Assembly (NCBI GenBank): GCA_030151135.1 | Contig: JASLEQ010000011.1 | Location: 1-15,582 of the forward strand | DNA: 15,582 nucleotides | Reading direction: 5' to 3' | From: Candidatus Sulfotelmatobacter sp. | GTDB lineage: Bacteria; Acidobacteriota; Terriglobia; Terriglobales; SbA1 | Shown here: positions 7,684 through 15,472 of the stretch, piece after piece | How positions within the stretch are numbered: the stretch's first letter is position 1 | How the letters are laid out: each line of letters opens with the position of its first letter | Notes under the pieces: model-generated | Database searches by the model: none | What the model was told of the DNA's origin: nothing | The model's input: the letters and a program-made list of their open reading frames with translations, nothing else | Made by a program: the position numbers and the translations under genes

Positions 7684-7755
7684 CAGAGAGGCACCGAGGC
7701 ACGGAGAACACCGTCATTCCTCTCGTTCTTCCGGGACGCTGCGTCTCCGTGGGGT
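7684..7755. repeat. Dispersed-repeat-like imperfect hairpin element
   Basis: The left arm carries two imperfect copies of a short unit (GGCACCGA, GGCACGGA) and ends in CACGGAGA (7700-7707). The right arm carries TCTCCGTG (7744-7751). The 8-bp arms are perfect inverted repeats 36 bp apart. The 'gaggcac...ggaga / gcgtctccgtgg' pattern resembles short palindromic elements scattered in many bacterial genomes, although only one copy lies in this window. The pyrimidine-rich centre lacks coding signal. No terminator-like T-run follows, so this is not called a terminator. Confidence 0.35.
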
Positions 7756-7765
7756 AGCACTGATT

Positions 7766-7781
7766 AATTACCTTTGTAATT
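7766..7781. repeat. Small AT-rich palindrome
   Basis: AATTAC-CTTT-GTAATT is a perfect 6-bp inverted repeat with a 4-base spacer. It stands in an AT-rich patch in otherwise GC-rich DNA, about 110 bp before the HD-domain gene. It could be a regulator-binding site or part of a promoter; no paired -35/-10 hexamers are convincing. It may be chance. Confidence 0.2.
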
Positions 7782-7867
7782 TTGGGCGACTTTCGGGCAG
7801 CGGGAAAATAGTAGAACGGGCAAAATTCGCCGCGAGGCCCGCCGGTTGAGGGCTCTCGGGGCAGGTA

Positions 7868-7886
7868 CCTCTACCCCCGTGGAGGG
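7868..7886 (+). promoter_or_regulatory. Ribosome-binding site inside a hairpin before the HD-domain gene
   Basis: CCTCTA (7868-7873) can pair with TGGAGG (7880-7885), one pair being a wobble, around a CCCCCG loop. The paired 3' arm is the Shine-Dalgarno (GGAGGG, 7881-7886) of the GTG start at 7890, so initiation could be masked when the stem forms. The GC-rich 60 bases upstream could form competing pairs. The ribosome site is clear; the regulatory role is inference, and no known riboswitch class was recognised. Confidence 0.4.
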
Positions 7887-7889
7887 ACT

Positions 7890-8801
7890 GTGAGTACGAG
7901 AAAGATCAATCCGGAGCTGTGGCTCCTACTCTTCCTGGTTGTCATCGCCGCACTGTTGAATTTCCTGGTCGCATCGCAGCGCATGGCGCTGGTGTTTTAC
8001 TTTTTGCCGACTTTGTATTCGGCGTATCGACTGGGGCGGCGGCACGCAACGCTCACGGCGCTGGCCAGCATCGTGATTGTCGTCTTGCTGGTGTTTGGAA
8101 ACCGCTCCATGTTTCAGCGGCAGATCGAAATGCCATACGGGATTTATTTCGATCTCACGGTGTGGGGCGGAACGTTGATGGTCGCGGGATACGCGACGGG
8201 CACGCTGTATGAGCAGAACCAGAAGTCGTTGCGCGAGATGGAAGAAGGATACGACGGGATGCTGGTGATCCTGCAGAATTTCCTTGCGAACCAGAAGTAT
8301 AGCGACTCGCACGCCTACCGCATTTCACTTTGTGCGACGAAGATTGCCGAGGCTGTCGGGCTGGATGCACAGAGTCTGGAGGACATTCGGACGGCCGCTC
8401 TGCTGTTCAACATGAAAGAGTTGGGCATTTCGAAAGATGTTCTGATCAAGGCAGCTCAGGTTTCGGAAGAGGAACTACGTCCGGGAAGAAGGACTCGGAA
8501 AACGTCGTTCAAGGGAGGAGCGATGGGGAACTCCTTGCGAAGAGCGATCCCCATATTTCTTTCGGAGCGGCAAATGCGGCAGGAGGGCGCCAAGCCCGAA
8601 GAAGCCTCGCTCGAAGTGCAAATTCTATCGTTGGCGGAAGAGTATGAGGCGCTGACTACGGGGGAGCGCGGGACGAAGATGTCTCCCTCGCAGGCAGGTG
8701 CGGAAGTTACGAAACGCGCGCAGAGCCGGTATGACTCACTAGTCGTGGGAGGGTTTGCGAAGGCATTCGGGGGAGAGAGCGCACATGCTGCGGGAGCTTG
8801 A
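7890..8801 (+). CDS. Membrane protein with degenerate HD-GYP-like output domain
   Basis: A 303-residue protein starting at a GTG with a strong GGAGGG four bases upstream. Residues 9-105 hold three to four hydrophobic membrane segments (about 10-28, 32-47, 54-70, 88-105). A short helical linker (106-125) leads to an HD-type helical domain. The pattern follows HD-GYP proteins: SHAYRISLCATKIAEAVGL (140-158), then AALLFNMKELGIS (169-181), where the family has AALLHDIGKIGI, and a C-terminal ILSLAEEYEALTTGER (245-260) matching the family's ILAVADxYDALTS. The metal-binding HD pair is replaced by F173-N174, the HHE and GYP segments are missing (the region 195-240 is basic and unrelated), and the AD acid is E250. 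It is therefore unlikely to hydrolyse cyclic di-GMP. A sensor or scaffold role is possible. It stands alone, with a convergent gene after it. The family call is moderate because of divergence. Confidence 0.7.
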   Translation: MSTRKINPELWLLLFLVVIAALLNFLVASQRMALVFYFLPTLYSAYRLGRRHATLTALASIVIVVLLVFGNRSMFQRQIEMPYGIYFDLTVWGGTLMVAGYATGTLYEQNQKSLREMEEGYDGMLVILQNFLANQKYSDSHAYRISLCATKIAEAVGLDAQSLEDIRTAALLFNMKELGISKDVLIKAAQVSEEELRPGRRTRKTSFKGGAMGNSLRRAIPIFLSERQMRQEGAKPEEASLEVQILSLAEEYEALTTGERGTKMSPSQAGAEVTKRAQSRYDSLVVGGFAKAFGGESAHAAGA

Positions 8802-8861
8802 ACGTCCTGCAAATCAATATCGCCGATTCTCCATCACGCGCTGCGGCTTGATCGAGCTTAC

Positions 8862-11600
8862 TTAACCCTTTCTTCGTAACCCTTCCCACATCTCAACAAC
8901 TCTCGCTTTCAAATCTGCAGTCAGCTTCTCGTACGCCTGCTCTGACGCTTCTGACTCTGGCGGAGGAATGATCGGGTCTCCGATCATCATCTTCATCGGC
9001 TTGAAACCTTTGAATGCTTGATTGCGCGGCCAGCTGTCGAAGAAGCCCTCGATCGCGATTGGCACGATCGGTACCTGCAGATGAATCGAGAGGATCGCCG
9101 CGCCCTTCTTGAAGATTCTTGGAGTTCCATCGATCGAGCGCTCGCCTTCGGGATACAGGATCAACGACAGTCCGTGGCGCAGGCCGAAGGCTCCGGCGCG
9201 CATAGCGGGAATAAGATTCGCGTCGGGATCGACGACCACGGTCTTGATCGAGCGTGCAAGCCGGCGCATGAAACCGGACCCGAAGATCTCGCTCGTTCCG
9301 ACCGCGAACAAGTTGTAAAAGATGTTGCCGGGCATGGCTCCAGCCAGAATCAGTGGATCGAGATAGCTCTGGTGATTCGAGGAAAGGATGAACGGCCCGC
9401 TCTTTGGCAGCTTCTCGACCCCGATGACTCTCAGATCGGCGCGGTCCTGAGCGACAAGATAGAAGATGCGCGACACCAGATACCAAAACGTATCGTTCAC
9501 CCGATTGGGATGAATCAGCTTGAAGACATCGGGGTCGTCGGGGTCTTCGTTGAGGATGGCTTTCCATCCAGCAAACGCCGGGCGCTTCGCGCCGGCGGCC
9601 GAGCTTTGCAGGACTGCGTCAATCAGATCCTTTACCGTGTAGATCTGTGCGAGTTGCGATTCGTCGACATTGCCGCCGAGTTCCTCCTCCAGCCAGCTGA
9701 GAACTTCGACGCGCTGCATGGAGTCGAGACCGAGATCCAACTCAAGATTGTGAGCTGGCCTCAAGTTTTGAGGGGCGGAACTCGCCGACTCACGAAGTAC
9801 TCTGAGCCCGCGCTGCACGTCAGGCTGCTCCAGCCATGCACTTTCTTCGTCGGTGAGAGGCTTTTCCGCGGGCAACTCGGAAGCTTCGTCGGCGACTTTG
9901 CGCGCCTGGTTCGAGCGAACGCGTTTCTCGACCTCGAAGCGCTTGATCTTGCGCGTGGTGGTGCGAGGAAGATCGTCTTGCCAGATTTCGTAACTGCTGA
10001 CGCGCTTGGTGGAAGCCATCTGCTGCGAGAGACTTTCGATATCGAAGCGGATGACTTCCTTGGCGTTGACGATCTTGCGTCTGCGCAGTTCGTCGAAGTT
10101 CGGAACGATGACGGCGTAGAGGCGGTCGCGATCTTCGCCTGGCTTGCCCTCCAGTCCCATCACCGCCATTTCTTTGATATAGGGCGACTTCATGTAGTGG
10201 GCTTCGATCTCTTCGGGGTAGACGTTTTTGCCATTGCTGAGGACGATGATTTCTTTCTTGCGCCCGGTGAGGAAGAGATTGCCGTGCGAGTCGAAGTAGC
10301 CGAGGTCTCCGGTATAGAGCCAGCCATCGTGAAGCGCGGCGGAGGTCGCGTCGGGACGGTTCCAGTATCCCTTCATGACCATGGGGCCGCGCACGGCGAG
10401 TTCGCCCACGGCCGGCCCGCCCTCTTCGTGAGGCTGTGGATCGATGATCTTGCCTTCGACGCCCTTCATGGCCTTGCCGCACGATCCGATCACGATGTCG
10501 CTTGGGCGATTGACGTAAATCGCTGCCGCGGTCTCGGTGAGGCCGAGGGCTTGCATCACGTCGATGCCGAGATCGTAAAAATCTTTCTGGATTGCTGGAT
10601 CGAAGCGCGAGCCCCCGGTCGCGAAGTAGCGCATCTTCGGTCCAAGAGTGGTGTGAATCTTCTTGAAGAGAATTGGGCCGGCATTGATGCCGATTTTGCG
10701 TAACGCGCGGTTGAGCGAAATCATCGCGCCGAAGATTTTTTGCGTGATGGCGCCGCGCTTTTTGACTTCGTCAAAGACGCGTTGGTGAATCAGGTAATAG
10801 AACTGCGGCACGACTGCGAAGGCGGTGATGTTGCGCTCCTGCAACGCCTTCATCAGTTCGGCGGTGTTGAGGGTTTCGAGATAGAGGACGCGAGATCCCT
10901 TCACGAGGGGAAGCAGCATGTTCGCCATCAGGGCGAGGACGTGAAACAGCGGAAGGACGCCGAGCAGGGCATCATTCGGTCCGATGTCGACCCAGTTGAA
11001 AACGGCGTCAACTTCGCCCAGCAGATTTCCATGCGTGAGCATCACGCCTTTGGGATCGGCTGTCGTGCCTGAAGTGTAGAGCAGGGAAGCCAGATCGTCG
11101 TTACCTTGGGGAACGGGCTTGAAGTTTCCGGGACCCGATTTAAAGATGGCCGGCAAATCGGCGGTCAATTGCGTTTTATCCGTCTGAGATGTTGCGCGGT
11201 CCGGGTCGGTCAGCAGCAGCTTGAGCTTCAGATCTTTGGTTGCTTCAAGGACCTCGGCGAGGTGCTTGACGTCGACAAAGATTGCGCTGCTGCCGCTGTC
11301 TTTTAGCAGTTTCGTGACTTGATCGGCGTGGAGATTAGTGTCGAGTGGGACGGCCACGCAACCTGAAGCGATGATTCCAAGGTAAGCAGCAACCCATCGC
11401 GGATGGTTATCGGCCAGGATGGCAAGGCGCGAGCCGCTGGGCAAGTTCCCTTCGGTGATCCATCGCCCTATCGCTTCGGCCCAATGGTGAAGTTCCCCAT
11501 ACGTACAGCTTTCGAGATGATCGTGGCGCTGAATTTCGAGCGAGACATTGTCGGGCCAGCGCTGGGCGCACTCCAGAAAGCGGTCGTAGAAAGTGGGCAT
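8862..11600 (-). CDS. Acyl-adenylating enzyme / acyl carrier / PlsC acyltransferase fusion
   Basis: A 912-residue three-domain protein. Domain 1 (1-565) is an ANL-superfamily fatty acyl-CoA/ACP synthetase: phosphate loop YTSGTTADPKGV (175-186), LGLTETAA (352-359), YTGDLG (429-434), GRKKEIIVLSNGKNVYPEEIE (starting at 446), and the C-terminal catalytic lysine in PRTTTRKIKR (K551). Domain 2 (about 585-665) is an acyl carrier domain with the phosphopantetheine serine S627 in LGLDSMQ. Domain 3 (about 700-912) is a PlsC-type lysophospholipid acyltransferase with NHQSYLD (742-748), EGERS (818-822) and VPIVPIAIEG (843-852). The inferred reaction is activation of a free fatty acid with ATP, loading onto the built-in carrier, and transfer to a lysophospholipid or glycerol-phosphate at the membrane, as in Aas-type recycling. 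It has no signal peptide. There is no good Shine-Dalgarno before the ATG at 11600. The gene upstream on the same strand encodes a small exported protein. Confidence 0.9.
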   Translation of the reverse strand: MPTFYDRFLECAQRWPDNVSLEIQRHDHLESCTYGELHHWAEAIGRWITEGNLPSGSRLAILADNHPRWVAAYLGIIASGCVAVPLDTNLHADQVTKLLKDSGSSAIFVDVKHLAEVLEATKDLKLKLLLTDPDRATSQTDKTQLTADLPAIFKSGPGNFKPVPQGNDDLASLLYTSGTTADPKGVMLTHGNLLGEVDAVFNWVDIGPNDALLGVLPLFHVLALMANMLLPLVKGSRVLYLETLNTAELMKALQERNITAFAVVPQFYYLIHQRVFDEVKKRGAITQKIFGAMISLNRALRKIGINAGPILFKKIHTTLGPKMRYFATGGSRFDPAIQKDFYDLGIDVMQALGLTETAAAIYVNRPSDIVIGSCGKAMKGVEGKIIDPQPHEEGGPAVGELAVRGPMVMKGYWNRPDATSAALHDGWLYTGDLGYFDSHGNLFLTGRKKEIIVLSNGKNVYPEEIEAHYMKSPYIKEMAVMGLEGKPGEDRDRLYAVIVPNFDELRRRKIVNAKEVIRFDIESLSQQMASTKRVSSYEIWQDDLPRTTTRKIKRFEVEKRVRSNQARKVADEASELPAEKPLTDEESAWLEQPDVQRGLRVLRESASSAPQNLRPAHNLELDLGLDSMQRVEVLSWLEEELGGNVDESQLAQIYTVKDLIDAVLQSSAAGAKRPAFAGWKAILNEDPDDPDVFKLIHPNRVNDTFWYLVSRIFYLVAQDRADLRVIGVEKLPKSGPFILSSNHQSYLDPLILAGAMPGNIFYNLFAVGTSEIFGSGFMRRLARSIKTVVVDPDANLIPAMRAGAFGLRHGLSLILYPEGERSIDGTPRIFKKGAAILSIHLQVPIVPIAIEGFFDSWPRNQAFKGFKPMKMMIGDPIIPPPESEASEQAYEKLTADLKARVVEMWEGLRRKG

Positions 11601-11712
11601 GGGTCGTGGGGAATCTTACAGGAAAGGGCGGAAGGACGCAGTGTTCCCGCCACCGGTAGTAGACGAATGCATCCGTCCGCACGGGGAGACACATTCCAGG
11701 AGATCGGGACAA

Positions 11713-12315
11713 CTACGGTTTCTTTGTTTGTTTAGCGTTCTCCGCGTCTGCAATTGCTTTGCGAAATTCTTCGACGGCGGTTACATTCGGCTCACGGAGA
11801 CAGTCCTTCGCCATATAGCGCCATATGGGCGCGGCACCTTGAGGGTCGGAAATACGTCCTTGATAGACCTCGAAGGTATCGGTAGTGGGACCCATTTCGG
11901 CGCCCATGCGCGGGCCGCGATCCTGCGGCGTACCCGTGGGATCATTTCCGTAAGGAGGAGTGGGGTTTCTCTGGCCGATACCGATGTTTCCGTCGTTGTT
12001 CCCACCTCGGATGACGGGGCGTGACAAGCGATCGTCACCCGCCCGAATCACGATCAGCAGATCGGGTTCTTCGAGTTTGTCATAGACAACCTTCAACCGT
12101 CCCCAATCCGTGAGAGCGTTCTCCACGGACTCGCGAGCATCGCGGTTCAGACTGGGCTGGTCGAGCGGGTCGGAGGCATCGGAAGCGATGATGACTCGCG
12201 CGGACTGGGCTCGGAGGACGTACTCCGGCAGTTGCGGCTTCTTCTTGTCTTTGGCGCTCACCGTCAAGGGCAGCAGAAGCGTCAGCGGGAGCAGCAATAA
12301 GAGGCGACGGGACAT
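11713..12315 (-). CDS. Small exported protein of unknown function
   Basis: A 200-residue protein. The ATG at 12315 is chosen over an upstream in-frame ATG (12366) because it follows GGAGG by five bases and opens a classic signal peptide, MSRRLLLLLPLTLLLPLTVSA, with likely cleavage before KDKKK. There is no lipobox Cys, so it is probably periplasmic and soluble. The mature part has an alpha/beta-looking segment (32-98) with ARVIIASDASD (39-49) and EPDLLIVIRAGDD (83-95), then a Gly/Pro/Asn-rich linker (99-145), then TFEVYQGR and PIWRYMAKDC (147-172) and a charged C-terminal helix. The 'PDLLIVI...APIWR' arrangement faintly recalls DUF4136-type envelope proteins, but the match is too weak to name. 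It diverges from secA and lies 112 bp upstream of the acyltransferase fusion gene on the same strand. I do not recognise the function. Confidence 0.75.
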   Translation of the reverse strand: MSRRLLLLLPLTLLLPLTVSAKDKKKPQLPEYVLRAQSARVIIASDASDPLDQPSLNRDARESVENALTDWGRLKVVYDKLEEPDLLIVIRAGDDRLSRPVIRGGNNDGNIGIGQRNPTPPYGNDPTGTPQDRGPRMGAEMGPTTDTFEVYQGRISDPQGAAPIWRYMAKDCLREPNVTAVEEFRKAIADAENAKQTKKP

Positions 12316-12339
12316 AGGAGCCTCCGGACAGTCGTGCAT

Positions 12340-12345
12340 ATTATA
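12340..12345 (-). promoter_or_regulatory. Candidate -10 box for the small exported protein gene
   Basis: On the minus strand a perfect TATAAT (12345-12340) lies 24 bases before the ATG at 12315, which would give a leader of about 18 nt containing the GGAGG. The hexamer 17 bases upstream (GAATGC) is a poor -35, so an activator or another sigma factor may be involved. The position just ahead of a well-formed ribosome site is the main support. Confidence 0.4.
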
Positions 12346-12360
12346 CCGTCTTGGGCACCT

Positions 12361-12430
12361 TAGCATTCCTGGGCATCTGCTGGTGCATCTAATATGCTAG
12401 GCTTCTAAAGAGAGTATCCGGGCGTACTCT
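12361..12430 (+). promoter_or_regulatory. secA leader region with two small inverted repeats
   Basis: Two short inverted repeats lie between the divergent genes: TAGCAT (12361-12366) with ATGCTA (12394-12399), and AGAGTA (12411-12416) with TACTCT (12425-12430). The first overlaps the only -10-like sequences for secA (TAATAT at 12390, TATGCT at 12393); no matching -35 was found. The second would form a 6-bp hairpin in the secA leader, 22 bases before the TTG start. They could be regulatory, but with stems this short chance is possible. Confidence 0.25.
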
Positions 12431-12451
12431 GCCCTCCGAAGGACTTCCAGT

Positions 12452-15400
12452 TTGATTAACCAGCTGTTAGGCAAGGTTTTTGGAACCAAGAACGAGCGCG
12501 TCATTAAGGCGCTGATGCCCAACGTCCAGGCGATCAACGCTTTAGAGCCGCAGATCCAGAAGCTCACCGACTCTGAGTTGCGCGCCAAAACCGACGAGTT
12601 CCGGCAGCGCATTCAAGAGCGCCTCAGCAAGATCTCAAAGAATGTTCCTCCCACGACCGAGTTGGAGACCGAATCCGAGGAAGATTCCGATTTTGATCGG
12701 CAGAAACGAGTCGAAAAAGAAGAGTATGACGCGATCCAGGAGGTTCTGAACGACATTCTTCCTGAAGCCTTTGCCGTAGTGCGCGAGGCTGGACGCCGCG
12801 TGCTGAACATGCGGCACTTCGACGTGCAATTGATCGGCGGCATGGTGTTGCACGACGGCAAGATCGCCGAGATGAAGACCGGTGAGGGAAAGACGCTGGT
12901 AGCCACGTTGCCGGTTTATCTCAACGCCCTGAGCGGGCGCGGCGTGCATGTCGTTACGGTCAACGATTATCTGGCGAAACGCGACTCCGAGTGGATGGGC
13001 AAGCTTTACCGCTTCCTCGGATTGACCGTCGGAGTGATCGTGCACGACCTGGATGATGACCAGCGTCGTGCCGCCTATGCCGCTGACGTCACCTACGGAA
13101 CGAACAACGAGTTCGGATTCGACTACCTGCGCGACAACATGAAGTTCGACATCAAGGATTGTGTGCAGCGCGGGCATAATTTCGCGATCGTCGACGAAGT
13201 CGACTCCATCCTGATCGACGAAGCGCGGACACCGCTGATTATCTCCGGGGCAAGCGAAGAATCGACCGACAAGTACTACAAGGTCAATCGCATCATTCCA
13301 AAGCTGGAAAAAGGTGAGGAGATCGAAGGACCTCCAGGCGAGCCGCCCACCTACACCAAGGATTTCGTCATCGACGAAAAGCATCGCAACATCACGGTGA
13401 CGGATGAGGGCTGGGAGAAAGTCGAACAGTTGCTCGGTATCGGCAACATCGCCGATCCCGAGAACTGGGGATGGAAGCATCACGTCGAAACCGCCATCAA
13501 AGCCCACGCGCTGTACCGTCGCGACGTGGAGTACGTGGTGAAGGAAGGCGAAGTCATCATCGTCGACGAGTTCACGGGACGCATGATGCCGGGACGACGC
13601 TGGTCCGATGGCCTGCACCAGGCCGTGGAAGCGAAAGAGAACGTGAAGATCGAACGCGAGAACCAGACTCTGGCGACGATCACCTTTCAGAATTACTTCC
13701 GCATGTTCAAAAAACTCGGCGGCATGACCGGAACGGCCGAAACGGAAGCGGAAGAGTTCGAAAAAATCTACAAGCTCGAAGTCGTGGTCATCCCGACAAA
13801 CAAGAACTTGCTGCGCGTGGAGAATCCTGACGTCGTTTATCGCACCGAGAAGGAAAAGTATTTCGCGGCAGCAGATGAGATTCAGAAGCTGGCCGAAAAG
13901 GGCCAGCCGGTGCTGGTCGGTACCACGTCGGTTGAAAAATCCGAGCGGCTTTCAGATCTGCTGAAGAAAAAAGGCATCAAGCACGTCGTACTGAACGCCA
14001 AGTTCCACGAGCGCGAAGCCGAGATTGTGGCACAGGCCGGCCGCAAAGGCGCGGTCACGATCGCGACCAACATGGCGGGCCGCGGCACCGATATTTTACT
14101 CGGCGGCAATCCGGAATTCATGGCCAAGCAGGAGATGGTCAAAAAAGGAATCGCGCAACAAATTCGGGTCGCGCAGGGCAAGATCGAAGGCCCGCAGGAA
14201 GATGGCCAGACGTCGATTTTTTATTACAACGGCAACGAATACATCGTCCCCACCGATAAGTGGGGAGACGCCTTCCAACGCTACAAACAGCAAACCGATG
14301 TCGAGCACGAGGATGTGATCAGTGCCGGGGGCCTGCATATTTTAGGAACGGAGCGGCATGAGTCGCGGCGCATCGATAACCAGCTTCGTGGCCGCGCTGG
14401 ACGCCAGGGCGATCCGGGTTCTTCGCGCTTCTATCTCGCACTCGAAGATGACCTGATGCGCATCTTCGCCAAGGAGTGGGTCTCGACGCTGCTCCAACGT
14501 CTGGGCATGGAAGAGGGCGTTCCGATTGAGTCGAAAATGATTACCCGCCGCATCGAGACCGCGCAGAAAGCCGTAGAAGGCCAACATTTCGAGTCGCGCA
14601 AACACCTGCTCGAATATGACGACGTGATGAACAAGCAGCGTGAGGCGGTCTATGGCCTGCGCCGCCGCCTGCTCGAAGGCACCGATCAGAAAGATCTGAT
14701 TCTGGAAGATTACGTTGCGGCGATTCTTGCGGAGCAACTGGAAGAGTATTGTCCCGAGAAGGCGCACATCGATGACTGGAACATGAAAGGCTTGAAGGAC
14801 GCGATTTTCACGCGTTTCGGCGTGGATATCATGGCCGAGGGAATCAAGTCGGATTCAATGAGCCGCGGCGAACTGGGCGACGCCATCTTCGCCAAACTGA
14901 GAGAGCGTTACGACGCGAAAGAAAATCTGATAGGCCCTCAGGCCATGCGCCATCATGAGCGCATGATCATGCTGAGTGTGATCGACCAGCAGTGGAAAGA
15001 TCACCTGCTCAGCATGGATCACCTCAAGGAAGGCATCGGGCTGCGCGGGTATGGCCAGCACGATCCTTTGGTCGAGTACAAGAAAGAATCCTTCGACATG
15101 TTCGAAGCGATGATGCGGCGCTTCCAGGAAGATACGGTCCGGTATCTCTACCTGATGCAGATTCTGGAGCGTCCGGCTGAGCCGCAGCGCCAGCCGCAGC
15201 AGGTCGAGGCCGCGCCCGCGCATGATGGAGACGGGAATGGGCGGCGTCCGCAGCGGATGGTCTCGACCTCAGCCGATGAGCTCGAAGAAGCCTTCATGCG
15301 ACGCAAGCGCCGTGAACTCGAGCAGGCGCGCATGGCCGGAGGCGGCGAAGCGCAGCAGGTGCAGCAAGTCGTCCGCGGCCAGGAGAAGGTCGGCCGCAAC

Positions 15401-15454
15401 GATCCATGCCCGTGCGGATCAGGGAAGAAGTACAAGAAGTGCCACGGAGCGTAG
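12452..15454 (+). CDS. secA: Protein translocase motor ATPase SecA
   Basis: A 1000-residue SecA, about 100 longer than E. coli SecA. The start is TTG at 12452 ([15 protein letters not shown]), which aligns with the usual SecA N-terminus; AGGA lies nine bases upstream. Walker A is MKTGEGKT (141-148), Walker B VDEVDS (248-253), followed by the preprotein cross-linking domain. The second nucleotide-binding fold has [10 protein letters not shown] (539-548) and the arginine-finger motif [14 protein letters not shown] (644-657). The two-helix finger and scaffold region includes [16 protein letters not shown] (843-858). The C-terminal SecB/lipid-binding zinc site is [13 protein letters not shown] (986-998), complete. 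Extra segments lie at about 60-90 (acidic, before EEYDAIQEV) and at 573-617, between the GGNPE and AGGLHI motifs. SecA drives preproteins through SecYEG using ATP, which suits the signal-peptide proteins encoded nearby. It diverges from the small exported-protein gene. Confidence 0.98.
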   Translation: MINQLLGKVFGTKNERVIKALMPNVQAINALEPQIQKLTDSELRAKTDEFRQRIQERLSKISKNVPPTTELETESEEDSDFDRQKRVEKEEYDAIQEVLNDILPEAFAVVREAGRRVLNMRHFDVQLIGGMVLHDGKIAEMKTGEGKTLVATLPVYLNALSGRGVHVVTVNDYLAKRDSEWMGKLYRFLGLTVGVIVHDLDDDQRRAAYAADVTYGTNNEFGFDYLRDNMKFDIKDCVQRGHNFAIVDEVDSILIDEARTPLIISGASEESTDKYYKVNRIIPKLEKGEEIEGPPGEPPTYTKDFVIDEKHRNITVTDEGWEKVEQLLGIGNIADPENWGWKHHVETAIKAHALYRRDVEYVVKEGEVIIVDEFTGRMMPGRRWSDGLHQAVEAKENVKIERENQTLATITFQNYFRMFKKLGGMTGTAETEAEEFEKIYKLEVVVIPTNKNLLRVENPDVVYRTEKEKYFAAADEIQKLAEKGQPVLVGTTSVEKSERLSDLLKKKGIKHVVLNAKFHEREAEIVAQAGRKGAVTIATNMAGRGTDILLGGNPEFMAKQEMVKKGIAQQIRVAQGKIEGPQEDGQTSIFYYNGNEYIVPTDKWGDAFQRYKQQTDVEHEDVISAGGLHILGTERHESRRIDNQLRGRAGRQGDPGSSRFYLALEDDLMRIFAKEWVSTLLQRLGMEEGVPIESKMITRRIETAQKAVEGQHFESRKHLLEYDDVMNKQREAVYGLRRRLLEGTDQKDLILEDYVAAILAEQLEEYCPEKAHIDDWNMKGLKDAIFTRFGVDIMAEGIKSDSMSRGELGDAIFAKLRERYDAKENLIGPQAMRHHERMIMLSVIDQQWKDHLLSMDHLKEGIGLRGYGQHDPLVEYKKESFDMFEAMMRRFQEDTVRYLYLMQILERPAEPQRQPQQVEAAPAHDGDGNGRRPQRMVSTSADELEEAFMRRKRRELEQARMAGGGEAQQVQQVVRGQEKVGRNDPCPCGSGKKYKKCHGA

Positions 15455-15472
15455 GGCCGCTCTATCAGCTTT

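Noticed and set aside
7800..7890. Cyclic-di-GMP (GEMM) riboswitch
   Set aside because: The GGGCAAA and CCGG fragments raised the idea because the gene is HD-GYP-like, but the conserved GACGCAAAGCC block and tetraloop-receptor pattern are absent.
9018..10703. 561-codon open frame on the plus strand
   Set aside because: It lies wholly antisense to the acyl-activating/PlsC fusion, whose motifs are unmistakable; its translation has no recognisable domain. Long antisense frames are expected in GC-rich genes.
12330..12400. dif-like recombination site
   Set aside because: The 'gcatattatacc' stretch recalls part of dif, but the two 11-bp arms around a 6-bp centre are not present; it reads better as a -10 box.
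12635..13618. 327-codon open frame on the minus strand
   Set aside because: Antisense shadow of secA; no motif, signal peptide or ribosome site supports it.
15455..15472. Terminator between secA and the convergent gene
   Set aside because: No stable stem followed by a T-run could be found in the 18 bp between the stop codons.
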